In this document: piece after piece, positions 37,739 to 47,516 of the stretch
Layout: the number at the start of each line of letters is the position of its first letter
Numbering within the stretch: position 1 is the stretch's first letter
Assembly (NCBI GenBank): GCA_949358305.1
Contig: OX442315.1
Coordinates: forward strand, 17,200,427-17,264,426
Reading direction: 5' to 3'
DNA length: 64,000 nt
Source of the DNA: Strigamia acuminata
Taxonomy: Eukaryota; Arthropoda; Chilopoda; Geophilomorpha; Linotaeniidae
Translations under genes and position numbers: made by a program
The notes under the pieces: model-generated
The model's input: only the letters and a program-made list of their open reading frames with translations
The model's database searches: none
Told to the model about the DNA's origin: nothing

Positions 37739-38300
37739 CGACGGCTGCTGAGAACTGATGGTTGACTGACAGTGTGAAATCTGCAGCACCTTCATTCTGG
37801 AATCGGCCTCCGAGCAGCTAAGTGAGCAATGGACGAGAAATTCGAGTGACGCAGCAAAAAAATGACTGCTAAAGTGCCACTTCAACTAAATAAAAATAGA
37901 AAAAAATTGAAAACCGAGTCCGGACTCGCTCACTAGGAATCCCTCTGCCTCGCCACTCACTGCGAGCGAACATCGTGCTCCGTTTCTATGCCGAATTCAC
38001 GAAAATCGGCGAGTTTTCTTCTTTCCTGACCAACAGTGACGTCTGAGACCATTTTTTGGTGTTTTGTACAGTTTCGACAATGAACGAGAGGGTATTTAAA
38101 CTATTGATAGGAACAAGAGAAAAAAAAATCGAAAAAAAAAAGGAAAAAAAAAAACAAAAAACCACTACTTTTATAAGATTCATTGTTTAACTTGTAATTT
38201 ACAGGTAGCTAAAAATAATGAAATGCATAATTTAGACATTTTCACATATCTGTAGTATCTTTATTATATTTAATCTTCTTTTACAATCATACATTATTTT
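37739..38300 (+). other. 3' untranslated region of the E-protein gene (approximate end)
   Basis: No open coding sequence after the stop. A polyadenylation-type AATAAA lies at about 37886 in an A-rich context. The true end is unknown and could be further right. Confidence 0.5.
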
Positions 38301-40405
38301 ATTTTATTTTTTTTACTTTAATTTTTTTGTTGTTTTTTGTTTTTTTTGTTTTTTTTTATTGGTCAAGAATTTATCCGTTTTCCTTCGTTTATAATCTTAT
38401 TATGTGCCTCAAATTTTCTAAACACTGAATTTTTTGTTTTTCTTCTCATCAAACGTTTTTGTGGTGACTGGTGAAGGCCAAATAATGTTAATTATTTAAA
38501 TTAATATTATTATTTTTGATTTAAAAAAAATTAATTACGGGGCCATCTTTTTTCGTCATATGTGTTGGCTGTTATTATGAAACTTTAAAAGTAGATTTTT
38601 TTTATTATTTTTGTTTTATTGTTTTTTATTATTCATTATTGTCCATGGAGATTTCCGCTGCTCCTCTGTTGCCAAATGAGGTATTTTTTTCCCCATGGGT
38701 AAGAAAATTATCCTTTAAAAATATAATATATAGAATATATTAAAAAGTATGAAACTCATCATGCAATATGAGATTTGTGAGGCGAATTTCCAGCAGCTGC
38801 TGTAAACTCCCATCAGCTTTGTCATAGCACTATGCGCCATGTTATTCTGGAAATAGTTGGATTTCTTACATTTATTGTTTTTTCATGCATAATTGTAAAT
38901 TTCCTGCATTGGTTGCGTGACAATTTTACTCTTTGGAAAGTATATTTTTTACATCTTTTTCTCTTAATTTATTTACGTGTATGCATAATTCTGTAATGAA
39001 AATGTTTAAATTTTCTTCTGCGTAAATGGTGACGCGAAGTCGATGCAAAGGGATTCTTTACAAACTCGGAGCGGGAGAATTCACAAACACTTTGCTGGTG
39101 ATTAAGGACTGAATTTAGTCGTCAATTTGAAATCGGTTTGTTGCTTAAAAAACAAATTGAGGGCTAACTTTTATCGCCGATTGCCGTGATAGCAGGTGGT
39201 TTTGAATTCGCTCACTCGTTTATTTTAAAGTTATCTTTTTTAGAACTTTTCGTGCTCTTTACGTAGATTTGTATTTATATTTTTTGTTGCAGTTTAAAGG
39301 ACAAAAAGATGAATTTTTTTCCACTTTTTTTTCATCTATCATATATAATTTTTATCATTGTAATTTCCTTTTAGCAGTTTTTGTGAAAATTATGTGAAGA
39401 CCATTTGTAATTAGAATTTTAAAATTAACAACTTGTTTACGTGATTTAAAGACATTTTTTTTATTATTATATTGTGTAATTTTAAGTTGAAACGATGCAT
39501 TTATAAGCAAATCATTGTGCACATGATATTTTTTCTTTGTTTTGTTTTGTTTTAATTAATCATGAAATATTTATGTTCGTCTTGCTAAAGATAAAAATCA
39601 AACTGAAATTTTTTCCTTCACAAAATTGACATTCCTAGTATAAAAAGATGTTTTCAGTATGGTTAATTATTATTACAATTTCTAAGCGGCTATATTGAAA
39701 ATATTTTTCAATTTGGAAGCTGTAGATGCAATGAATTAAAAAATAAGCAGGTTATTAAAAAAATCATTCCTTTCATGTGCGAAGATATTTTTTAAAATCA
39801 CGTTATTATTTTTATTGTTTGTTTATTGTTAATTTTTTTTTCCAAGCATTTCCAGAATATCCTTTTAAAAAAATTAGGAACGAATAAATTTTTTTAAAAA
39901 AATAATTGTTAAGTAGAAGCTGGGATTTGTGAGGTGGTGGTGAAATGTTCAGGCGGCTATTGATCAAATTGATATAAAATAATAATAAAAAATGAAATTC
40001 ATCTGCAGGAGATTTTTTGATGGCAGTGAACAGAATGCAACGATGCAATATATTATTTATAAAAAGGGAAAAAAGAAAGAAAATTAAATTGCTGTGCCCT
40101 GCCTTTTCACGAGTATCATGTTCAGTTTTAAATCATTCAATTCAAAGTTTTGTAATGGTCAAATGCTTCCTTCTTTTCTTTCTTCCACTCAATTTTAAGG
40201 AGGACGGGAAAATGAAACACTCAAGAAACTCAAGATTACCAAATCATTCTCTTGAGTAGAAGTAATTGTTCTTGTCTCCACTTTGTAAAAAAGATACATT
40301 TAGGTAATAAATGTGCCATTTTTAACAACGGTTAATTTACACTGAGTATCAAATGCAAATAATAATCTCAAAACCAAAACTGAAAGACCCGGGCCAGTGG
40401 GAATA
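38301..40405. other. AT-rich intergenic or distal UTR sequence between convergent genes
   Basis: Low-complexity AT-rich DNA. No coding, RNA-gene or mobile-element signature recognised. Confidence 0.5.
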
Positions 40406-40411
40406 TTTATT
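40406..40411 (-). terminator. Polyadenylation signal AATAAA for the minus-strand gene
   Basis: AATAAA on the minus strand about 145 nt beyond the stop codon of the MYCBPAP-like gene. Placed by motif and position only. Confidence 0.5.
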
Positions 40412-40553
40412 ATTTTCCTTCTCTGTCTCATGGTTGCCTTACAACCAAAAATCTTCTAAATATGTATCCATTGACTCCACCATTTCCGATAGGATACTAT
40501 ACGTCTAGAATAGAACGAATTCAATTTTTTAAATTTGAAATATGACTAGGAAA

Positions 40554-40658
40554 TTATAATACAAGTAAATAGAGCGTTTCGTGATATTTTTCTCTAATCT
40601 TTCCATCATTTCTCATTAATCTGCATAACTCGAATGGGATGACATCTTCTAAATGCGA
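40554..40658 (-). CDS. MYCBPAP: MYCBPAP-like exon 10 (terminal)
   Basis: 105 nt, acceptor TTTTTTTAG. Encodes SHLEDVIPFELCRLMRND, then GKIREKYHETLYLLVL and stop TAA at 40556-40554. Confidence 0.7.
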   Translation of the reverse strand, partial: SHLEDVIPFELCRLMRNDGKIREKYHETLYLLVL

Positions 40659-42903
40659 CTAAAAAAACAAAATAACGGTATATTAATAATTGGTGAGCTA
40701 CTTGAAAGAATATTGGATTTAAAAGGAATGCTATACAATTACTTTTTCAAAGTCCTCCACCTTCGCCACCATGTTCTTCTCAAAAGCGATGACCAAATCT
40801 AATAAAAGTAATTTTTTCGTTATTTGTGTTAAAAAAATTGCTTTAATAAAAGCAGTTTCTGGTGTTTAATGTAAAGGGAGTTAGTCGTGCGATGCTTCCA
40901 TCTAGCGCCTCTATAACATTACTAAAATCACAAGTTTTTACCCAAGTGTAAAAACGCTGTTGCAAGTGAATATATGTCTGCAAATCCAAGAAATTCTTCA
41001 GTTTATAGACAAACTTGAATTTCTTTAAGATTCGTAGTCTCCAATGTTAGGTCGGAATAAAATTAATTTTATTACCTTTCCGTGTCTTTATGACACAATT
41101 CATTACACGTACGATGTTAATAGACTCCACAACTAATTTATCTATTGTCTGCATCCAGAGGATGTACCTATTTAAATTTTCCAAATTTTTTAACTCAGTG
41201 AATTGAATAATGAATTAAAACTGCAAATTACGTTATGTGGTAACTTCCCATAGTCAATGGAATCAATCGAGGATGTTCCAGCATTTCTTTTAAAGCTTCA
41301 ACGTGCTCAATAACATTTTCACGGTCGTTTAACTTCTCGTTCTCGTACACCGCCTGGCATGATTTAAATGTTAGGTTTAAAACTGCATAAGTGAAAATTC
41401 AAAACGTTATTGGTAAATATTAATTGATACCAAACTGATTCTAGTGTATCGAATGAAAGGTCCCATGTTCTTGGGAATGTTCGAGCACTGATGTAAATTT
41501 GATTTAATTCCTCAATTACATCGCGATGATAATTTAGCTACAATCGACAAATTAAATAAATGAAAAGTAGCGTGCAAGTTTGTATAGTCACCTGCGGGTT
41601 ATTTAATTGGAATCTTTTTTCATCTCTAAATATATCGGATTCTTCAAATACTTGGACTTTAGATGGCTGTTCTAAAATGCCTAGCAACTGCTTCAATATG
41701 GTTCTTACAATGTGGATAACTTGTTGATGGAGCAATTCGTTCTGCACAAATAAAATAATACTAAAAAATCGACATAAATTTCATTTAAATTCCGTAAGAT
41801 TAAATATAAATTCTAATGTCACTCTGGAGAATATCCATTAGATGGTGTTTTGTTAATTCATAAAACTTTCTCTACAAAAAGTTTTTTTTTAATTTATTGA
41901 GGTTGTGACCTCCTAGTATGTCCAGGGACAACTTTCTCTGCTTTGTATGAGTCACCTAGCTGGTGCACCAAGCTCAAGTTGCAAATGAAATGATCTTTCC
42001 CTCCCATCATTAGGACACGCGAACCATAAGGCTTTGTCCTGATGTAACTGTAACCAGCGCCGTATTTCTTCGATTTAAAGTCGCCCTCGATTGCAAGTCG
42101 CTTTCGATTACAAGGTGATCTGTAAAACGCGCGACATTCTTTGGTGCGACAACTCGGATCGCACTAATGCATAGTTGAGGTTTTAGCACTTAAGCATTAG
42201 CGCCACGTAATTTCTCAGGTGGGACTACCTCTGTTCTTGCTATTTCTAATTGGTAATTCTTCTCATCCACAGAAGCTCCCCGTAACCGCAACCAAATATT
42301 GGCTCCACCGCAAAGCACGGGTTTCGTACTAAATTGCCATGTTTCATTAAAAAGTCCTGGTTCGCGTGAATAAAAGGTTATTATAATTTCTTTGGATGTG
42401 TCTGGAATAAGAACGCCTGCAAAAACAATACAGAGAAAATATTTATTCACTTATTTATTTATTTTTGTTTTAAAGAAGAAAAAGCGACAAGGTATTACCG
42501 GCGGCAAAATTAAAAAAGAACTTTTCGATTTTCCTTTGAGGTATTAAATTGTCGAAAGTTGTTTCTGGATGTAAATTCTAGCATGATTTAGTTTAATTAT
42601 ATATTCATCTATTTGTCATACTGAAAAAAATTAATGTAATTGATATTTACCTCCCAACTGTAGTAAATAGCAGAAGTTCCTACATTTTTCAATGTAATCG
42701 CCTTTCGGTTGAAGCTCTTCAAAGATGCAGTGAATGTTAAATGCTTCTCAAAGTGTAATGTTCCCTAAATATATCGACACATTCTAATTACACTTTAAAG
42801 TTAATTCAACTACAACTGTCTAGCTCACGTGCATCATCATTTCGTCGCCTGTCCACGCACAAAGGCAATCTTCAAACATTATAGCAGGCCCAGAACTAGC
42901 CAT
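40554..42903 (-). CDS. MYCBPAP: MYCBP-associated protein-like (MYCBPAP family), 10 exons, 360 residues
   Basis: Minus-strand exons in transcript order: 42903-42829, 42764-42651, 42577-42499, 42416-42229, 41741-41592, 41537-41436, 41353-41232, 41167-41076, 40798-40743, 40658-40554. Lengths sum to 1083 nt (361 codons) and every junction keeps frame. The N-terminal half reads as an immunoglobulin-like/ASH-type fold (LKNVGTSAIYYSW, FFFNFAAGVLIPDTSKEI, SREPGLFNETWQFSTKPVL, CGGANIWLRLRGAS). The C-terminal half is helical, with WDLSFDTLESAV. Both agree with what is known of MYCBPAP, a protein linked to cilia and spermatogenesis that binds MYCBP in mammals. The mammalian protein is more than twice as long. 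Here the N-terminal part is missing or on unseen upstream exons, because the sequence at the ATG (TATGGCTAG|TTC) could also serve as a splice acceptor. Function is by family only. Confidence 0.75.
40743..40798 (-). CDS. MYCBPAP: MYCBPAP-like exon 9
   Basis: 56 nt, acceptor ATTAG, donor AAA|GTAATT. Encodes DLVIAFEKNMVAKVEDFEK. Confidence 0.7.
41076..41167 (-). CDS. MYCBPAP: MYCBPAP-like exon 8
   Basis: 92 nt, acceptor AAATAG, donor AAAG|GTAATA. Encodes YILWMQTIDKLVVESINI then VRVMNCVIKTRK. Confidence 0.75.
41232..41353 (-). CDS. MYCBPAP: MYCBPAP-like exon 7
   Basis: 122 nt, acceptor TGCCAG, donor AAC|GTAATT. Encodes AVYENEKLNDRENVIEHVEA, then LKEMLEHPRLIPLTMGSYHI. Confidence 0.75.
41436..41537 (-). 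CDS. MYCBPAP: MYCBPAP-like exon 6
   Basis: 102 nt. Encodes LNYHRDVIEELNQIYISA then RTFPRTWDLSFDTLES. The donor TCA|GTTTGG is weak but is the one that keeps frame with exon 7; the nearby GTATCA would shift it. Confidence 0.7.
41592..41741 (-). CDS. MYCBPAP: MYCBPAP-like exon 5
   Basis: 150 nt, acceptor TTGTGCAG, donor CAG|GTGACT, phase 0-0. Encodes NELLHQQVIHIVRTILKQ, LLGILEQPSKVQVFEE and SDIFRDEKRFQLNNPQ. Confidence 0.8.
41742..42228 (-). other. Intron 4 of the MYCBPAP-like gene with a repeat fragment
   Basis: 487 bp. Holds the CCGTATTTCTTCGATT...AAGTCGC repeat fragment (42060-42117). No coding continuity. Confidence 0.6.
42060..42117 (+). repeat. Fragment related to the TTACCGTATTTT inverted-repeat element
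   Basis: Reads CCGTATTTCTTCGATTTAAA, then GTCGCCCTCGATTGCAAG and TCGCTTTCGATTACAAGG. The CGATTNNAAG word recurs three times at about 17-bp spacing. It resembles one arm of the 20756-21016 element (CCGTATTTTACCGATTAAGA, then GTCGCCCTC). Confidence 0.5.
42229..42416 (-). CDS. MYCBPAP: MYCBPAP-like exon 4
   Basis: 188 nt, acceptor TTTGCAG, donor GAG|GTAGTC. Encodes GVLIPDTSKEIIITFYSREP, then the family-typical GLFNETWQFSTKPVL, GGANIWLRLRGAS and DEKNYQLEIARTE. Reading through the donor would stop 13 codons later. Confidence 0.8.
42499..42577 (-). CDS. MYCBPAP: MYCBPAP-like exon 3
   Basis: 79 nt, acceptor TGCTAG, donor CCG|GTAATA. Encodes NLHPETTFDNLIPQ then RKIEKFFFNFAA. Confidence 0.75.
42651..42764 (-). 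CDS. MYCBPAP: MYCBPAP-like exon 2
   Basis: 114 nt, acceptor ATTTAG, donor GAG|GTAAAT. Encodes GTLHFEKHLTFTASLKSF and ITLKNVGTSAIYYSWE, an ASH/MSP-like strand pattern. Confidence 0.8.
42829..42903 (-). CDS. MYCBPAP: MYCBPAP-like exon 1 (start or first visible exon)
   Basis: MASSGPAIMFEDCLCAWTG then DEMMMH, donor CAC|GTGAGC. GPAIMFED..CAWTG resembles the opening of the conserved MYCBPAP region. The ATG is the first in frame, but an upstream exon joined at TAG|TTC cannot be excluded. Confidence 0.65.
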
Positions 42904-43511
42904 AGTAAAAGTAGTGTTAAGAATAGTGTAACCTTATAATGATGTATTTATGACATGCGACCTGTAAGTAGACAACAAAAGAGCTATTTGGGCTATTGTT
43001 CAAAGTTCTCGAAAATAGAAAATAAAGGGAAATTACCAAACAACACATTTAATCAAAAACAACAACAAGAACAGGCGAAATTTATGCTAATAAACCAAAA
43101 ATGACAAAAAAAAATGGCAGAAAAATTTATTTTTGGGCAATGTGAAGCTGCACAGGTGAAAATCCGCGAAATGTAATTGCGTGGCGGCCAACCGTCAACA
43201 TTCGCACACTCACGGGTCAGTTGCAGAAGAGGATTTGAGGAAAAGTCTATGACCTCCCTTCTCCTCCTACTTCATTAATTTTTAATTAAATTTAACGTAC
43301 ACTTTGTACCAAGTAAACATTGGCTGGAGCTCCAGGTCCTCGTGACCTGAGATATTATTAAAGTTTATACAAACACTGGCTGGTGTCTAGGGGTTAGTTT
43401 TGAGTTTATTCTTGGTCGAGTGTGGGATGCTATTTCTAGTCATAGTCACAAATGTCCAGTATCATAAACTAATTATTTGTTAGGCAGCTAATAAATAATA
43501 AAGACTATCTC

Positions 43512-43568
<57 letters not shown>
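43512..43568. repeat. (AAT)n microsatellite, about 19 units
   Basis: Uninterrupted ATA/AAT repeats. On the minus strand it forms the (TTA)n end of the LINE-like sequence to its right. Confidence 0.95.
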
Positions 43569-43680
43569 GCGATTTATTGATTCTACTCATGTAATCCTGT
43601 CCCTCCCAACAGCCTTAGCCTACAGGGGGAGAGACAGGACTTAAATACCAAAAAGAAAAACAAAAAACAACACTATACAA
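43569..43680 (-). mobile_element. LINE-like 3' end fragment with (TTA)n tail
   Basis: Read on the minus strand, the sequence passes GTCCTGTCTCTCCCCCTGTA and ends in CAATAAATCGCTA followed directly by (TTA)n. This structure is typical of the 3' end of jockey/I/CR1-type elements that end in short tandem repeats. No reverse transcriptase coding remains. Class placement is inference. Confidence 0.4.
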
Positions 43681-43689
43681 TACTGTATG

Positions 43690-43770
43690 ACAAAGTCAAA
43701 AAAAATAAAAAAAAATAAATAAATAAATAAATAAACCAATAAATGATCAAATAAATAAATAAATAACAAC
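43690..43770. repeat. (AAAT)n-rich tract
   Basis: Two runs of AAAT/AAATA repeats separated by a few bases. Confidence 0.8.
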
Positions 43771-45962
43771 AATGAAATAAATTAAAAGTATTTATCTATC
43801 AACTTGAGAAATGATAAGTATTATTAACAATGGTGTCTCGTTCCGGGTGTATAGTCTTCATAAACTATGGGTGGGCTTATTGGGCTAATAGCCCTCGTAG
43901 GATACTCCCTTATAAAAGTTTTATTTTTTATTAATGTTCAAGCTTCTGGTTTGATGGATTTTCGTGGAAATTGCGATAATTTAAAAAAAGTTAGTTTGGC
44001 TCCTCTGGGCCACCACAGTTTAGTTGTAGGGGAAAACACATGTACTGCACACACACACAGTTCTTTAATTCGGAAAAATAAACTTTATTTATATAGTTTT
44101 CTTTTTTGTCTTTGCATAATTTAAATAAAGTCATCCAAAGATGGCAGTATGCAGCAAGAAGTTGCAATATTTCTTGATTATTCTGTAAGTATTTTTGATT
44201 GGACAAGCAAATGAATCAACGTTTCTTTTCCTATTTTCCATTATTTTCCATTTTCTCGCTCGGTTTTGCTCATTAGATATCTCGGCTCGGAGAGGAAACA
44301 TGTCTGATGCATTCAGGTGAGTTGGCCTGTTGTCACTTTTTCTTCACTACTTTGGCTTTTTGTTCTATGGGTTTTATGGTTCTTCTATATTTTTAGCGTT
44401 TTGTTTTCGGTCGTTTCTTTCAAAGAAGTTTGATTTAATTTTTGTTTTACCTGGGAATTACATCACGTTTATTTTTAAATTATTATATCACTCCCCGTCA
44501 TTAATACAGGTAGTTTTATTTAAGGTGTGTAAACACAAAACAAATTAAATACGGTAAGTAAAAAACATTACAGTACTATTAATTAAATTATAAAAAGAAA
44601 GAAATGTTACGTTGATATTCAATGAAGTTGGTGTTTTTTTCGGTGTCCGTTTAAGTTGTCTTCTGGTATCCGTGAAGTTGTCTTCTCGTATCCGTTAAGT
44701 TTGTGTTGAAGAGGAAGTTTAAGTAGTCTCTGATTCGAATATTGAATTCATCCTAGGTATTAGTCCTATTTGCAACCTATTAATAAAAATAAAAATTTAA
44801 AATTTAAAACTCATTAAATAAATAAATGACACGGAATTACCTATAAAATCTAAAATTTAAAATATACGCTCATTAAAATCTAATGCCATTTAAAACTGTA
44901 GCTTAAACTGTAGAACGTTGTGAGAACTACAAAACTAAAAAATATAATGCATGCGTACACGTTAAAAGTTAATTTAAACAACTAAACATTTACCTCACTC
45001 ACATGAAAACTTCTGTTATTTAATAACAAGACAAATTAAATTAAGAAAACCAAAATCAAAATCAATATCAAATTTTAAAATTTGGACCGGTTAGCCAGAG
45101 ACCGGATGCCCGTATTATGGTGCGTTTCCTGGCAGAACTTTCTTTAAAAGTACTGAATTATCTTGGACATCATTTATTTGTTGATGTTATACAATTTGAT
45201 TTATTTGCATCTTAGGGGTTCAGGATCTCTCTCGAAATGCTATTCAAAAACGAACTGAATTACAAGCTCACTATTACCTTAATGACATACATTTGTCTGA
45301 AAACTCCGTATTGCCAATCTTCTTTTCTGCATTATAAATTGATTCTTATTCTCAAGGTTTCAGCTCCAGCTTTAGTGGAGAATAGATTGCTTGAGATGGC
45401 TGGGTTGCGCAACCTAAAACCTTTTCTGGATCCGTCCTTAATTACTTACGTCATGGGTTTGGACGTTTAATAGAAGAAATGTTGACAAAAATTACGGCTT
45501 AACGTTTTGATGACCCCGGACGATTATTTATCATTAACATACTAACAGCTTTCATAGGTGACATTGCAGGTGTGCTAAACGTAACTTTTAAGAGTTGACG
45601 CTCAAACGTTATTACATGCATATGAATATAAAAAGTGAAAATCTCATAAAACTTTATTCGTGTGGTTTTATTTTCATTTCAGGACTTCAAACACTGCGGG
45701 ATAAAAAGACTTAATCTTTGGCCTGAGAAATCTTGCTAACAATTATCAAGTATACAATAATATACATTGAAGTTCACCTGATTACTTCGACGAGATGGCA
45801 CCAACTTAAGTTTGCTTGAATAGCATTTGCGGTTTTGAATAATTCAAGCAGGAGTAGAGAAAGTAATTTTTTCAACCAAACCACAAGGCAAAAGAGGATG
45901 GTTTTTTTTTATCTGTTTGCTTGGTTGTTAGGTGTAGTGGTTGTGTTGGCTGAATCACATTT

Positions 45963-46056
45963 AATACTGTATGTTTAACTTTATTACATTCCACAGGGTT
46001 TTTGATCCCTTCGGGTCATCATCAGTAGTACAATTAAATTAACAACATACAGTATT
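45963..46056. repeat. 94-bp hairpin with perfect 13-bp ends
   Basis: AATACTGTATGTT at 45963-45975 is the exact reverse complement of 46044-46056. Inside lies GATCCCTTCGGGTCATCATCAG, which on the minus strand begins CTGATGATGACCCGAAG, a word common near the ends of non-LTR/Penelope-type repeats. Confidence 0.6.
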
Positions 46057-47253
46057 TCTCTTTTTTTGTAAAACATTGCCATTGGTCCTTGGCATAACTT
46101 ATGTACAAGTATGTGAATATATTGTTAATCAGCATATCCCTTCCTCTGTTGTCAAGATGAATATGAGTCGACATGGGTTGCTTTTCAAGCTGACCGTCCA
46201 AATCATTTATACGTTTCTATGCTCGAAAAGCTGAGGTCATTACCGAGCAATTTACACCAGAATTAATTAAAAGTTAAAGACTAACTTGGGCATCGCTTCG
46301 CTGGTTACAAACACCAAACAGGAAACGCTGGATCTCACACACAGCGCCTGCTCCTGATTACAGATGATAATTGATAATTATCCATTCCACAATGCATCTG
46401 TTAGGATCCAGATATGTAATGAACACGAATTTATAGACAGCAGCACCGATATTACGTTGTTTCTACTCAAAACCAAAGCAAGAACTAAATATATTATTCT
46501 ACACTTTTCAAAAGAAAACCACGCCAAACGAGCGGATCAAAATACATAATTATGTCATTCATAAATCGACATCACAATTATCAGCCTAGTCACTCGATTC
46601 ATATAACATAATTCATACTGAAGATTATCATACAGCAAAGATAAGAACACTAATATTTTGGAACTTCACAGATAATTCAATGTATATGTATGGGGGGACT
46701 ATGATAATAAGACTAAACTTCAGAAAATTAATTTTGATCAACGTTGGCCATCAATCAACATTAAGCAATTATGTTGCGGTCAACATTTGGAGGTCGGTTT
46801 GATCCATATTGGGATCGATCTGTTGTCATTTTTATAATTAGCGATTTAGGGTTTTTTATAAAATTTAATTTAATATGGCAAGAATTTCGGCTCTTATTTT
46901 CATTGGGTTCTTCAGTGATGACTCGTGCATCACCTTGTAACTGGAGCGAGGCGTTGATTGATTATTCGTGTTCGGGCTCGGTTTCAGCTTTGTGGTCGGT
47001 GCGGAGAGCTTATTCTTGGTTCCTAGTTAACTTTATTGTTTTGTTTTAGGGTAGCGAGACATTTACATGTTGGTTTTCGGTTCGGTTAGTTTCGTATTTG
47101 TACTGTTAAAATCCCAAATGCCGGTAGATTTAATGTTTGTTTAGGTTATGAATAAATTTTTCTTAGTATTAAGCGTTAGGAACTGTTTTATTTACCATTT
47201 ACAATTTTATTCATTGGTTTGTTGTCTTGCTGAACTTATTTAATATACTGAAT

Positions 47254-47516
47254 TGTAACAACCTCTCTTATTAGCTCATGTTGTTAGGACCTATATCAAG
47301 TTTGTTGCTTTGTTGTGTTTCAGTTTCTTACATTTTCGTTATGTAAGTATTAGGTTGTGCTCTGCGCATGCTTCTTGCTTATTATTGTTGTTACCGTTGC
47401 TAAGAAGAATAAAAGAACTTCTGTTTTTTTTCTCTTTTTTTCACAACATATGTGAGTAGAAAGTCCAGCTCCACTCCCTAGGATAGCCTTCCTAGTTGTA
47501 GCAGCCGAACATTACA
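47254..47516 (+). mobile_element. Possible solo LTR, 263 bp
   Basis: Starts TGTAACAACC and ends CATTACA, so TGTAA/TTACA inverted ends are present. It holds a promoter-like T-rich region and AATAAA at 47408-47413. No matching target duplication was found at these ends, so boundaries and identity are uncertain. Confidence 0.35.

Noticed and set aside
44250-44320. Possible plus-strand first exon ATGTCTGATGCATTCAG|GTGAGT
   Set aside because: Only six codons before the donor and no downstream exon of any recognisable family; insufficient to call a gene.
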